Counted from the stretch's first letter, positions 13,171-26,378 are shown. The stretch is DNA of 64,000 bases from Rachycentron canadum (GCA_038496675.1 CM076650.1:12030828-12094827); one strand, 5' to 3'. Translations and numbers: made by a program. The notes: generated from the letters alone by a model not told the origin.

Positions 13171-14244
13171 CCTGATTTAAATGAGTTCTTACACAGCTTC
13201 AGTGAACATGTATACATTATGACAGCACCATACTAGCTCTGTGCTGATACAGTATATGACTATGTATACACAGATATTTATGAAAAATGAGCTCCCATTC
13301 TTGGTGAAAGGCAATGTATACAATGCTGAAATTGCGGAAGGTGCAATTTCATGGTTTCTACTTTTCACTCGGAATGGTAAGAAGCGATAAAGCTCGTGTT
13401 AAATGAACTCTTCCCCTATCAATGGTAATGAGAAAGCATGAGAAGTACGTTGATGTTGTCTAGTCTTCTGTGGACGTGCATTTGAGAAGGGCACTACATA
13501 GACCCTCAGTGCCATGGGAAATACTGTCAAGAGCACCATTGGCCTAGATGATGAATCGTTCTTTTAACCATGGCCAATGCTGCCTATTTTCCTCACACAA
13601 TGGTCCACTGTTGCAGTGAGACTGGGATGTTGACTGCATAATGGCAAGTGATGTATTATATATTAGAAAGAAGCAGGGAACATGCTGCTTTCACCCATCC
13701 TCTGTGACATCTATGCAGGGGTCAAGATCATGGGGACTTAGCCCAATGGGTAGCTTTTGGAATAAGGCCTGGGGCGATAGACTGTGGTTGACCTAGTAGG
13801 TCAGTAATTCTCTCTTTTATGAATGGATGCATTTACTCTAAATGTCCCAAACTATTGGTGGTTTTGTTCTCAAGTCAGACATGATGTATACACACACTGA
13901 TACAGTGTGTGGACAGTTATATTCAAAACTGCAATATGAATATATGTCTCTAAATAAATGAATTACTATATTCCTTACAATTTGAATTTGTTGAGTAGTT
14001 TAGTGTTTGAAGGCCAAAATGTCTTCAAATTGTTCTTAATTTTAATCATTTGGAATTAAATACTTATACTTTCTCCACAACACTGATCAAATCAGTTGAA
14101 TAATTTACTACTTATTCACTGCAAATATTGCAACTGAAAACCAGTTATTTTCACCAAGCAATTTCAAGTTGATCCTACTGTTGAATTGACATATTACATT
14201 ACATTGTTTTTCCCATTTACAAATGTATAAATGTATAAATGGAT
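13171..14244. other. CTNNA2 intron, no feature recognised
   Basis: A/T-rich unique sequence without microsatellite, repeat match or exon-like signal. Confidence 0.55.
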
Positions 14245-14283
14245 GTGTGTATATATATATATATATGTATGTATATATATATA

Positions 14284-14328
<45 letters not shown>

Positions 14329-14370
14329 ATGTATGTATGTATGTAGATATATATATATATATAGGTTAAT
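14245..14370. repeat. (TA)n/(TG)n compound microsatellite
   Basis: Blocks of TA repeats separated by GTGTGT and (GTAT)n blocks. Strongly self-complementary and likely length-variable. Confidence 0.93.
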
Positions 14371-16060
14371 TTATGGATAAATTAAGTTAGTTTTATTGAC
14401 TTTTTTTTTTACCACCCTAGCAAGTTTTTAATATAAATTGTTAATAAATTAACAAATAGTTAGCCATCAATAGCAAAACAACATAATAATAATAATAACA
14501 TAACAATAAATAACAACTTTGTCACAAAGTTTCAAACTATATTATAAATTAGTTTAGTTTTCAAAGCATCATCATAGTCAACATATCATTCACATTTTGT
14601 CTATACACATTATGCTGTATTCTTCCAAATGGCATGAGATGAGAATAAAGTTATTTACCACAGTTGTAGATTTTTATCAATATAAACACTTTGAAATTAA
14701 GCAGCAAATATAAGCAAGTACCACACTCAGGCCAGGCCATGAGCAGCCAGTCCTTTATCCCGACTTTTCTCCCAGGTCTGCGTTTTTTCATTACATCAAC
14801 TGAATACAGGATATTAGTGTTCCTCAAGAGCCGGGGAGTGAACTGTTGGTCGCAGAGCTGAGAAGTGTTGGCTACGTTGCTTAGGGTGGGGGTCGGGGGG
14901 TGTTGGGTGAGCAACAGTGAGCTGTAGTCGGATCGGAGGATGAGGCTCAGCACACTCCAGTGTCAGAGGATTTGAAAAATAAAAAGAAAGAAAGAAGATA
15001 TTTTATATCAGCGGATAGATAAAAGTATGCTACTGGTGTGATGTTGGCTCAGCACAATCCTGCAAAGTGATGCCTATCAGGATGTATCTGGCTAATATAC
15101 TGTGTGGTGTGGCCAGAAAATGTATCAGCAGGCAGATCAAAACATTCTGCTGCCACAAGACGGTTCTGTTTCCTTGAAGGGGAAGATGTTAAGTCGAGGT
15201 TTTCCAGTTTTGCCTGGTTGCATAGAGAGATTGTTCTGTTTAAATAGTGTCAATGCATTGCACAAGGATAAATTCAATTGAGTATTGTAGCTTTTCTAAA
15301 AGCACCACTTCATCAAATTGATCCACACATCTAACACAAAACTCTTTAGTGTTTCCCATATTAACCTCGAATAACACTTTGTCTCTGTGCTACACATTGA
15401 AATTTGTCTGTGTTGAATCTGTTCCATTGGTTTAAACCATTAAATGCATATTAAACAATCACAATTTGCTGTAAGGAGCAATTGCCAACACAATGCTATA
15501 TGCAATTTAATATGTGCGTTATTTATAGTTAATAGCTAAAAGTCTAGTAATAATAAAAAAAAATATTTTACTCACCTTTATATGAAAGATAAAGATGTTA
15601 GAGGATTTCAAAGAGAGAATAGAAAAAGTAATTTGCCTAAACTAATGATTTATTACTGTGCTTCAAATTTAACTTCTTTTTTTTGCATGGTAATCGTAAT
15701 AAGATAAATTAATATTGTTTATACAATGGAATAGTCCACATAATGGCACTAAAATGCTCACATTTGCTTTTTAATTAAGGCCCTAACCGATACCTTTGAT
15801 TGAGGGACATTTTTTAGCAATGTTCTGCCGCAAACAGAGCATTACACTATCTAACAATATTTAACTGTTGACAGACAACACATACGGAAAAGGCCGTGGT
15901 GGAGGCAAGAATTTCTAATAAATACATTGTGATAGAAATGAGTGTCCTGAAATGTGATAGAAAATCAGTTGGTTATTAAAGTGTATGCTTGGACCTCCCA
16001 ACAGTCTTGTGTCTGTCACTAAAACACGAGTAAAAGTCACTCTTTTGCGCCCATCAAATA

Positions 16061-16097
<37 letters not shown>

Positions 16098-19000
16098 CAG
16101 CTAGACTGCCCGTTTATCTTCTTGCATCATTGAATGTGGGATTTTGTGTGTGTGTGTGCTCTGTGGGGGATGGTGGACAACCTAAAAAAAAAAAAAACAG
16201 AAAGCAGCCAGGATGACCTAAATCAGGAGAGGTGATAACTCAGACAGATAGCTGGAGATTACCCAGGGATCAAGAGGCTCAGTGTCCTCTCAAACCACAA
16301 TGACTGGAGAGCACATCCCTTCTCACCACCCCCCTACAGAGACCCTTATGGCTGGTGTATACAAAACCATGGATGTCAGTGTATCCCATAAAGTAGATTG
16401 GTGATGGCCTTCTACTTGTTTTCTTGTTTAATGGACAAAGTAACACCATGGTTTAAACTGCCCCCAAAAGACAAAAACCCTCTAAGCTCATTTTGTGACT
16501 ATAAAATGCTTTTGTGGTCTAATGTTCAAATACAGTATTTATTTCCTCCTAATGCTGTGGAATGTAGAAATATACAATATACAACACAGTAACAGGGTCT
16601 GAAAGACTGTTTTTTTTTCTCCCCTATCATTTAGTAAATGATTACAGCTATTGAATTACAGCTCAGTTTAATGAAATGGCTTTTGTGATTTGATTTTGAG
16701 TCATGTGTGTCACTGAGGCTATGAGTCTGTGTGAGCGTGGCTGTGTATGTGACTGCAGGGGCGCCTGTGTTCCAATGAGATGGCCTAACCATTAATTCAT
16801 GATTGATTGATGAGTCTCCCACACTGTGGCCAATAACAAGCCCATCTTCTCCACTCAGTATATCTGCAAGTGTGGGATGTGTTGGTGCGTGGGTTTGTGA
16901 AAGAGGGGCAAGAGAGGTTGCTCACTGATTACTTTGTGCTTTGCTTCATCCAAGGAAAATAAAACCATTTGTTCAGGATATTTAGATGCATCTTTTCCAT
17001 CCTCAGTGACCTCACCATTTTCTGAAAAGGGTACTGGAAAGAGATTTTTTATTTTTTTAATATATGGAAGCCGAGTGAACACATAAATACCCATTCAAGT
17101 GCAATACAACATGACTTGACCTACAAGAGCAACTCAGTGAGCATCTTCATGTATCTCAAAAGTAAGAATGCCACAGCATTTCTTGCTGTAAAAAACACAG
17201 GTTATCTTAAGATCACCAATTTGCAACACAACCAATTTAACAACATCGATACAGGTGTATGAAACAGGCTTTGTAGTGTCATTCTTCAACACGTTTTAAG
17301 GTTGGAGGAAGGGGATGTTTGGTGTGGGTCCATGCTTGAATGTACAGTAAACTGCATTGGGAGCAGGGGGTAGGTTGCTCTAGGCGATGGTTGTTCCGGG
17401 AACCATCTGGTTGTATTGGATTTTGGCATTGCTCACTCTCTGTCCTCCAAACCTTGAACTCACTTTCATTGTCTATTGTTCCTTCACTTGCCATGGTTGT
17501 AATTAAGCAGTTTTACTATTTGTGTGGATATTTTTTTGGTTTTGAATGTTTTTTTTAAATAACATGAATTTACATTATAGTAAATATATGTATATAGATA
17601 AAATAATATGTGATATACTAGATTCAATGAAACCAATAAGTCTCAGTAGATATTATTAGGGAATTTCCTTTAGCACTGAAATAAACACAGTAACAGTAAA
17701 TTGTCTTCAAAGCACTAAATTGAAATGTCCAAAAGTCCACAAATTTAAAGCTTACATGGAGGGAATTTGTTTTGTGCAACTTTTCTGATGACGAAGTGTA
17801 CTGTGTACTGCCACACTGGATACTGACACTAAGGTTGAGGAATTGCAGTATACGTCATTCACCATTGTGGGTAGCTAAAAGCATGTACAGCGTGGGTGTA
17901 GTCCTTTTGTTTTGAGAAGCATCTGAAGAATTAAGTTGTGAATCCAACTGGGAAGTTGTCGGTATATATTATATTATATATATTTTAAATACCCTTCTCC
18001 TGCCTTATAAGAGATATTGTGAATGGGAAAATAGTGATGTAACACTTTCGGTCAGTACATTTTTGGGTTGGATTCAGTTTTGAGGCTTGATTGTAATTTG
18101 TGCTTCTGGTGGAATTGAATAAGACTCAACACTAAAGACATAACTCTTGATTTTTTTTTTTTTTACCTACAGCTTCAGTTATGTGTTGCAGATATTGTGT
18201 AGATGATATACGATACCACTTTCTTATACAAAATGAAATATTTTGTCAAAGTAAAACTTCAGTGGTCAATTTTTATGTTAGTGTTAATAACTAAAACTTC
18301 CCTTTGGGGTTTAAGTAGTAGGTTATTTCCATTTTTTGTCCCAGTAACAAAAATACATTCATACTTTTGCAGGTGTGTGTCATTCAAGAGACCAAAACAT
18401 TAAAGAAGGCCATATGGGAGCTTGCAATAGTTCTTAAAGTTTCAAAAACTGATTACAAAAACTGACTTAAGACTTTTTTTTTAATTTTCTTTTCTTTTTC
18501 TTCTTCTTTTTTTTTTTTTTTAACCAACTGTGTCCTTCATTACTCATACAGCTCCACATACATGGAGACACATGCAAGGCCAAACATGAAGCACAGACTG
18601 GACCAAATACTCTCTCATCAAACACCGTCCATTGTCATCGCAGACCCAAGGGCTTCATTAGTGCCAGTTTTAAAACAACAACTCTCACATTCCCACTCCC
18701 ACACTAGTCCCAGATGCTTCCAATGGAGAAGGAAACAACACTTCCCTGATGGGTATGTGCATTTGAAATTCCACCAAAAAAAAAAAAAATCACAAATGAT
18801 ATTCTTTCCTCTCATTTGATTGGCTCTAATGAATCATACTGAATCATCACAGACCTTTTTTTTTTTTTTTTTGTTCCAACAAGAAGTTGGAGTAGTAGAG
18901 TGGCACATGTCCTTATGACATAAATTTTCAAATTTGCTGAAAATTTTCTAAGGCTAATTGAGGATAAAACCTATTGATCTTAGGCGGAAAAAAAGGAGCT

Positions 19001-19530
19001 AAACATTTAGGGATTGATTGAAATTAAAGAGTCTGTGGTGAGCAGGCAAAGCAGGTGATCACACTGAACACGTTTTTGGCAGTGAACGCTGCCTTTTGTA
19101 ATTGTGTTCACTGGATTTGAAGGCTTTTGTATGCTGCTTATGCACCCAGGGCACCTCGCTTTTATCCACCCAATACACCTTGCATGTTTTTCAGAAATGC
19201 CCTAAGCACCCAAGTTGAAGAGTGTTCGACTACGCACAGAAAAAAAAAAAAAAAAAACGGCCTACGCCATCACAGCATTTTCTCCGTTTAATCAAATGAG
19301 AGCAGAGTTGGGGCTTTCTTCTGGTTTTTGCTTCTTCTACAACAGAAGAAGCAGTGAATGTTATGAAGGAGAATGAAAAAAGGTGGTGTTGGATGTTTCT
19401 GTCCACAGTTTCAGCATAAAGGAAAATCACAGTTAATGCAATCAGATTTTCGGTTTTGTAACTGCTTTTTTCCCCCTTCAATTAGAATGGCATTAATTTA
19501 TCAAATAGCACAGTAGTGGACAGGAGCTGA
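14371..19530. other. CTNNA2 intron, A/T-rich, no gene recognised
   Basis: Holds poly-T or poly-A tracts (14401-14410, 16082-16097, 18155-18166, 18500-18522, 18779-18789, 18858-18873 and 19240-19257), an AT microsatellite (16056-16083) and a G-quadruplex-type run (14884-14907). No exon or RNA gene is supported. Confidence 0.5.
14884..14907 (+). other. Canonical G-quadruplex motif
   Basis: Four G runs (GGG, GGGGG, GGGGGG, GGG) separated by loops of 1, 2 and 4 bases, which satisfies the usual G3+N1-7 pattern. It lies in an otherwise A/T-rich intron segment. Folding is predicted from the pattern only. Confidence 0.6.
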
Positions 19531-19537
19531 CTTTGTG

Positions 19538-19550
19538 GTTGCCTAGCAAC
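19538..19550. promoter_or_regulatory. RFX X-box match (GTTGCCTAGCAAC)
   Basis: Matches the RFX consensus GTNRCC-N(0-3)-RGYAAC with a one-base spacer, as a near-perfect inverted repeat. A TATA-like aatataagg starts immediately downstream (19551) and a CpG-bearing stretch (acgcgtgcggggcc) follows. It may be a promoter-type element for an unannotated plus-strand transcript, or an enhancer. RFX factors drive ciliary and neuronal genes. Confidence 0.5.
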
Positions 19551-19838
19551 AATATAAGGACGCGTGCGGGGCCTCTGGCGGTGCAGCTTTCTCGAAATAA
19601 ATGCAGAGCAGAGAGACTATAGAATATCTAGTCGTCGAGGACTTGTGATAGTGTGGATTGGTGTATTTAAACCCTCCTTGGTTGGTATCTGGTATGTGTT
19701 AGTTCTTTTTGACAATAGGTTGACCAAAGAGTTAAGAAGGGGAAAATAAATATGTAAAACTTTTGATCATATGATATTTCATATCAGACATTTGGTTATG
19801 ATACACCATTAATTCTTCAATACACACATGTAGTCAAT

Positions 19839-20201
19839 TCAGATTTGTTGTTGTTGAATGGGCGTATACCAGTGATTTTCCATCAGACTCTGCATGTTGG
19901 AAGTTTTCAGCAAGCTTTCAGGGACAGCGTATCTAGAGCGATCAGACATTTTACCATTGGACGGGAGGATGAGCTGGATCCAGGAATCCCAGCCCAAGAG
20001 ACTGACTTGTTCAGTATTCTGCCAATGTGTGATCCTGACCTTACTGTTGCATGTCCTTGGTGCATGCAGAGCGCAGCAAATGCCTTTTTGGGGGATTGCA
20101 TGCTCCAACCCATTTTAATGTGCCTTTTCATTCTCAGCACACCATCACTAAGCCCCGCAGCAGGGGCTCAGAGCAACCATTTTGATTATGAGAATGATTG
20201 A
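19839..20201. other. Stretch open in several frames on both strands, no known protein
   Basis: Two plus-strand and two minus-strand frames of 74-118 codons overlap here, which is more than expected for A/T-rich intron. Composition is more balanced than the flanks. None of the conceptual peptides resembles a family I know, and clear splice sites bounding an exon are lacking. It may simply be a conserved or G/C-richer non-coding block. Confidence 0.3.
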
Positions 20202-23200
20202 ATTAATGCCGCTGAAGTTGACACTTAATGGATTAAGGTGGTCAGAATTGTTAAAACACATGAGGCAGATCTGTTTAAAGACATCCTAAACCCCTTTATT
20301 TGTCACACTCACAGGGGATAGGTTTTAAAGTCCAACCCTGCTAATCTAGTGCAAAGTCTAACCTATTGAAAATAAGGTCCAAAACACACAAACAACAAGC
20401 TTTTGTCCAATCATAATGTATCGAATATAATACATAGGGTACCTCTGGATTTATTCCACAATGTCAATAGCACGCTGCAAAAGTTGTCAATTAAATCGTT
20501 GTTGTTTTCTTGATTTGAAAATCAGCCAATTAAAGCAGTAAAATATTTTGAGTTTGATTTTTTTGTCGTAACATTTAATTAACCTGTATATTAGTGCTGT
20601 CTGTCTGCTCATCAAATGTAAATTCCTCACCCACCATGAATAAGCAAGGATGGTTAAGCAAATTTATGTTTGTCTTTAGTTGTTAGAGTATTTTTTGCAG
20701 TTCATTACCTTTCCTTTCAATATGACACCACTGTTTCTATTACACTCAGCATTTGTAACACTCTCTACTTTCCTGGGTGATTTCCTGCTGTAGCCATTAC
20801 GGGCTGAATACCTACATACCTCTAAGCTTCTCGTTATTGTTTTCACATACTTTTCACTTTTATCAGTTTATCATTTTTTGTTGCTACTGTTGTACCCCTC
20901 CCTTCACATCACTAAATCCTAACACTGTCACAGGAGGTTTCTTTGACAAACTGTGCATGTGCCATATGTTTGTTTGCATTTTTGGCACTTGTTTCCGCCC
21001 TTTTTCTGGGCTCCCGCAGTTCAGCTGGTCATTTGGGCTCTAGGCCATGTCAAAGTTTGTGCAGTAATAGACGAACAATAAGGACAAGCAACACTGATGA
21101 CGAATGCCCTTTCTTTATGAATCGTATTTATTTTCTTCTTTGATGATGCAATATGAATTATTCCCATTAGTCATTAACATACTTGCTGCGAAACTGGAGC
21201 CAATTGGAATTTGTAATGCATTAACTAAAAGCAATATCGCTGTCACAAAACATTAGCTTCAATGATTGTAAATTTATTTTGTTCAAAACGTTATTACATT
21301 CATTTTGAAAAGTTATTGGATTCATTTTCCGTCATAATCTGGAGACCCTTCTTGTGCATTGAGAATGTCCGAAGCAACCAAGAGGTAAAATAATGACATA
21401 TTGACTGAAACACACCCTTCAAATCCAAGGTTGTCATTCACCATGGATTTACTGTATATTTCACCACTCATTTAGTTTTAAAATAGAATCCACTGATTGG
21501 CAGCAATGCCAAAACAGATGTGAATTAATGCACTAAATACAACTCTGATTGATTCCCTCAGCATATTTCCAGCAGAAAGATTAGAAACTACAATTTTCAC
21601 AGGTTTGTTCAATCAGCTCTTTTTTTCCACTTATGTTCGTTATATTCAAACATCCAAAGGCAAAAACCCACAAATGTGGAGTATAAACCAGAACATAAAA
21701 CAATGAGCTCGATAAGCACATATCCAACCATCAACCCCTACATTTAAATAGTGTATGTGAGTAGAAGTTACTTCAGAAGAACACAGATCACATTAGATTT
21801 AGTGTGTAAAAACTGTTTACTCTGTCAAATGGGAGAATGGAGGCACTAGTTTTGTTGTCATATGCCAATATTTAAATTCAGACATTCCTTGGAGCTAATC
21901 TCCCTCATGTTAGCAAATTATCATATGGTGCAGTATAAACATAGCATAAAGTGGAGACTTCATACAGCAGATCTCAGATCACTGATGTGGTCTGATTGCA
22001 ATGGCTGTATGTAATATACAGATTTCTATAATATCACGTTTAATGACTCAGGAACTGGAAGTGGAAAAAAAAGTAATTTCTTTTACTTTTCAGATGTATT
22101 TTAGGACTGTCCTCCAGAGCCCTCAAGTCCTCTGTTTAGCAGCTTATTACGACCTAGTGTCACATATTATTGTGGAAACAACAATTTATGTTATTCTTTC
22201 TATCCATAGTGTCCATAGTGCATTTCTATTGTAGCCATGAAAACAAAGATCATCGCCTCCTAAGGAAGTTCTTATTAATGCCGGCCAAGTTCTGGTATGT
22301 CACCTACCGTACCATCCATTTTTGTAACCATGGCAGTCCAGGGCCAGTACACCTGCCCGAGTAGAGTGTTGGAGCAAACAACCTACAAGGTTGTTCAGGT
22401 TGGAGGACTTGGTGTTCATTCATCTCCATTGACTATAAACCCTTAGCCTCCACCTTGGAGTACTACCACAATAGTCACTCTCTGTACCACAACAGCGGAA
22501 TGGAAATTTAACATCTTTCACATTAACAGTGTTGCTTTTCCAATTTTAGTAGATTTGTTGTTGATCGTTTTTATTATTATTACAATCATAATCATTAATT
22601 TTATTAGTAGGAGTGCGTAGTAGAGTATTTGGGTTTATTTTTTACTCTGACAGTAGGCTGTTCTCCCAACACAGTAGTAGAAAACACCTTACTTAAGTAA
22701 AAGTGAAATTGTAGCCGTGGTGCACTTAAGTACCTGGGAGAGGTGGTCATAACATGGGTTGAATAGATAACAGCACCCAAATTCATGGGCTGTTTAGAGT
22801 CTTCAGTCCACTTACATTTCTCCAAACCTATGAAAGAAACTCATTACAGAAACAATCATACATGTGTCCAGATGACAGGCAGCAACGCAAACCAGTGTTG
22901 TATTTTTGTGCAACACTGTTAGATTGCGCAGAAGCATGGGGGTGTTACACTTGTATAGACTTGTAGTGTTGTGCTGCATGGTTGGCAGAATGGGATGCCA
23001 GTGTCACCGTTGGCTGTCACAGCTCTTTGTCAGCACAGCTTCCTAATAAAAGGTCGTCTTTCTGCTCTTCCACTTTTCACTGTCGACTATGATGGCTGTC
23101 GCAAGTTAGACATTAAATGCACTGTCAGTTTAACTATGGTACTGCAGGCTCCCTGGTCTATGCAGAGCAAATATGCCACTGTACTCTGCCATGGGCCCGT

Positions 23201-23358
23201 CTAATCTCACTGCAATCTGTTGCGCTATCTGACTGTCTGCTGCTCAATTCTGTGATCTTGAACTGAGCGAATGCTTGATCATCTTTGAACACAAATATAT
23301 TTTAAAATCCTGGTTTGATACCAGAAATTGAAATGCAAAATGTATATATTTTAATAAG
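20202..23358. other. CTNNA2 intron, no feature recognised
   Basis: Unique-looking, A/T-rich sequence. No repeat family, microsatellite of note or exon-like unit was identified. Confidence 0.55.
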
Positions 23359-23470
23359 CTTTTTTTTCTCACTCTCTCTCTCCCTCCCCCTCCCCCTCTT
23401 GGTCTCCCTCTCTTGACCTTCTTTGTGCCTCCATTGGTCTCCTGCCCTGCATTTAATATGACAGGTAAGT
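23359..23470 (+). promoter_or_regulatory. ctnna2: Candidate recursive (zero-length exon) splice site
   Basis: A 104-nt pyrimidine-dominated stretch with no AG dinucleotide (23359-23462) ends in acag directly joined to gtaagt (junction 23464/23465). An acceptor fused to an ideal donor is the hallmark of a ratcheting point in very long vertebrate introns, which are mostly in neuronal adhesion genes. The strand agrees with CTNNA2. The last 20 nt before the AG are less pyrimidine-rich than ideal. Use is unproven. Confidence 0.4.
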
Positions 23471-23819
23471 CCATCTGTTGTATTTATTTTGAAGCCTCTG
23501 GGCTGGATTAGCTTGCATGCATTGACTGTCACAGGGAGAATGTTTACCAAAATTGGTATTTGCTGCACCAGGGATACATTTTAGCACAATGGTATTGTAA
23601 ACACTGAACACATTCCCTTTTGCTCAACTGACACTTGGAGAATGGGGCAATTCCATTTATGCAGCCAATCTCATTGGCCACTGGAAAGATGCCAATCTGC
23701 CCTCACAGATAGGGAAGAGAGAGGGAGCAAGGAGAACGGGTAGAATAGCATTTATTCATCCTGACACTGATCAGATAAATGGGAAATGATAAATGCTGTC
23801 TATTTTTACTTCCCTTAAC

Positions 23820-24350
23820 CTGTGTTAACTTTTTATTATGCCTCAGTGGCAGCAACAGCTGTGGCTGGAGGCATTCGTTTTCATGTCCATCCGTCTGTCC
23901 CATTCTCATGAACAACATATCTAATGCTTTGAGGGAACTTCTGTAAATTTGGTACAAACGTTTGCTTGGACTCAAGAATGAACTGATTCGATTTTGGGCG
24001 GTCAAAGGTTGCTGTGATCTCTCTCATCTGCCCCACTCTTGTGATGCGGTAAACCAGTAACACCTGGAGGGAATTTCATTAAGGTAATCGTGACCTAACA
24101 AAATACATCTTTGACCGTAACTCAAGAATTTTCTACACTAATTATTACAAAATTTCATGTAAATGTCTATTAGGATAAAAAGGATTACATGATGACATTT
24201 TACTTCCAAAAAGTCCAAGTTCAGCTTCACCGTGGCATCATGATGTTCTGGCTGTAGGTCTTCACTACAAATATTACATTAACCTGGACAGATACGGATT
24301 TAATCTGCAACTCGATTGGTTGGAGAATTAAAACTGGGAGGCTTTAATTC
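23820..24350 (+). repeat. Interspersed repeat, family A copy 3 (longest)
   Basis: Includes gtccgtct-like CCATCCGTCTGTCCCATTCT, 'ggtacaaacgtttgcttggactcaag', 'ggtcaaaggttgctgtgat', 'cataactcaagaatt'-type and 'atgatgacattttacttccaaaaagtc' segments in the order of a repeat common in teleosts. It gives the fullest view of the family also seen at 2881 and 8925. Confidence 0.78.
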
Positions 24351-25340
24351 TATTTCAAAAAGAAGCCGCTACAAATTTGTTGCGCCATAACTTTAAAATG
24401 CTTAATCAAAGTGTTGTTTGGGATTGTTTTTTTTTTTTTTTTTTTTTGAGGTGATCTGACTATGAATAATGAAACATGATGCAGTCGTACTGATGACTTA
24501 ATTTTGCATGAATGGTAAATAAGTTGATCTGATATCTGTCTGCTAGACAGAGAACTACACAGTCATCAACTAAGCAGAAAAAAGGCTCTGCTTTGAAATC
24601 AGTTCCCAGTATGCATTTTTTATTCATTTTCTTTGTGTTTGTTTGAGTTCTTTCAAAAGCTGCTGGTGCCCAGATCTAACACTGCGAATCTAAATGTTCA
24701 TTCAGTGCTGCTTAGTTTGTAGTTGTTGAAAAGGCCAGGGTGTCCCCTGAATTTGCAATTTGACTGATATTTAAGTTTACAGGCAGTCTGTGAGGCTCTG
24801 TAATGTTATTCATAAAAATCGAATATGTTGTATCCATTTTTTTTATTTTCAGACTTAATAATCTTGCTTTTTTCAACCACCTGGGGAAGAAGTAGATTAA
24901 TGGATTTCTTCTTTGTATTGGTATTGATCTGCAGGAAATACAGATACACAGAATATTGTTCTTCATTAGAACGGCAAAAAGTAAACTGTGCTTTGAATGA
25001 ATTTGAGCACTTTTTCTTTTGTTATATTTTCATTTACTGGCTTTTAAATTTAAAGTTATACAACATATTTCACATCTAGTTTTTTTGTAGATTGATGCAA
25101 TTTTAATTTGAGTATGAGTACTACACACTAATGTATTCTTCTGATACAGCATTTTTTTTAACCTAAATTGTATAGCCCTGACAACTGCCACTTCTAAATT
25201 TCCACCATGACCCATTTGTAGTAGTTTACGACAATAGTAGTGAATGCATTGTTTTTTGTTTTTTCTTAAAATAAAGTTCTCAGACAGATAATGGGTTACT
25301 GTAACCCTTTGTATAACATGCATGAAGTAGTGTTTACTGT
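24351..25340. other. CTNNA2 intron, no feature recognised
   Basis: A/T-rich, with a poly-T tract at 24427-24447. No gene or repeat family seen. Confidence 0.55.
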
Positions 25341-25363
25341 TATATATATATATATATATATAT

Positions 25364-25405
<42 letters not shown>

Positions 25406-25406
25406 C
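25341..25406. repeat. (TA)n-(CT)n-(AT)n compound microsatellite
   Basis: TA repeats to 25363, CT repeats to about 25398, then AT. The minus strand reads as an Arg/Glu-rich then Tyr/Ile low-complexity frame, which should not be annotated as protein. Confidence 0.95.
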
Positions 25407-25754
25407 TACAGTTGGGGATATGCACATGTGGACACATTCCACCCAGGTGCACCAGGAAACTTGATGATGGCCTCCTGAGCTCCTTCATTGTGTTTGGCTG
25501 AACAACGTGAAAAAGCAAGCCAAACTGAACGGCGTGCATCCATTTAACAAGAATAGGGTCAAGGATGTGAGGTACTGTAATCTGGTGTCGGTACAGTATT
25601 CACAGATAATCATCCATCTTACTTTTCTGCCACATGCTCAGTCAGAGCACTTGTACAAACAGACCAAACAATCTCCTCACGGACCTGGGCAGACAACAAC
25701 GCCTCACACATAACACTGTGGGCGCAGAGTTGATTTTTTTTTTTTTTTTTTTTT

Positions 25755-25786
25755 NNNNNNNNNNNNNNNNNNNNNNNNNNNNNNNN
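25755..25786. other. Assembly gap (32 N)
   Basis: A run of N between a poly-T tract and an (AT)n tract, so the unresolved bases are probably also simple sequence. Confidence 0.99.

Positions 25787-25816
<30 letters not shown>
25787..25816. repeat. (AT)n microsatellite beside gap
   Basis: Uninterrupted AT dinucleotides abutting the N run; the true length is unknown. Confidence 0.95.
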
Positions 25817-25818
<2 letters not shown>

Positions 25819-26344
25819 CAATAAACACTGTTTCATGCATGTTATTGATTGCTTTTTCTTTGTGTGGGTGGTGTAGTATGCATTAGACATATATATCCAG
25901 GCAGCTTATTTAATATGACTACTGACACATGAGAAATAGGACTGGAATTAAAAAAAAAAAAAAATAGAAAAAAATCAGAACATTCATGACTTACAATATC
26001 TGAGATGTAAGGATTTTATATATGTCATTGTGGATTTGTTTTATATTTTAGTAAAGGTATGAATAATGATAATAGATGAACAGAAAATCCTGCTTCCAGT
26101 CCTGAATAAAGCTTTATAGTTCAGCCACAGTTAATGCTCTCAATATTAGGCACTGACCCACATCTGCTCTTATACAAGTTACATGGAGCCCCAGATGCAG
26201 GCCCAGCTGTTGCTCTGTGTTATCTCACTGACTGACCCTGATGGTTTATGTAAATGTAAGACAAAACATTACCATAGGCTAATCCAACCTAGCCAGAGCA
26301 AGAAAGTTCACTACAAAATACACTCAGATGATAACAGCAATGAA

Positions 26345-26377
<33 letters not shown>
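26345..26377. repeat. (AAT)n microsatellite
   Basis: About eleven AAT units, uninterrupted; reads as poly-Asn in one plus-strand frame. Confidence 0.95.

Positions 26378-26378
<1 letters not shown>

Noticed and set aside
25030..25539. A 169-codon minus-strand frame
   Set aside because: Its middle is translated (TA)n and (CT)n microsatellite; the rest has no family resemblance.
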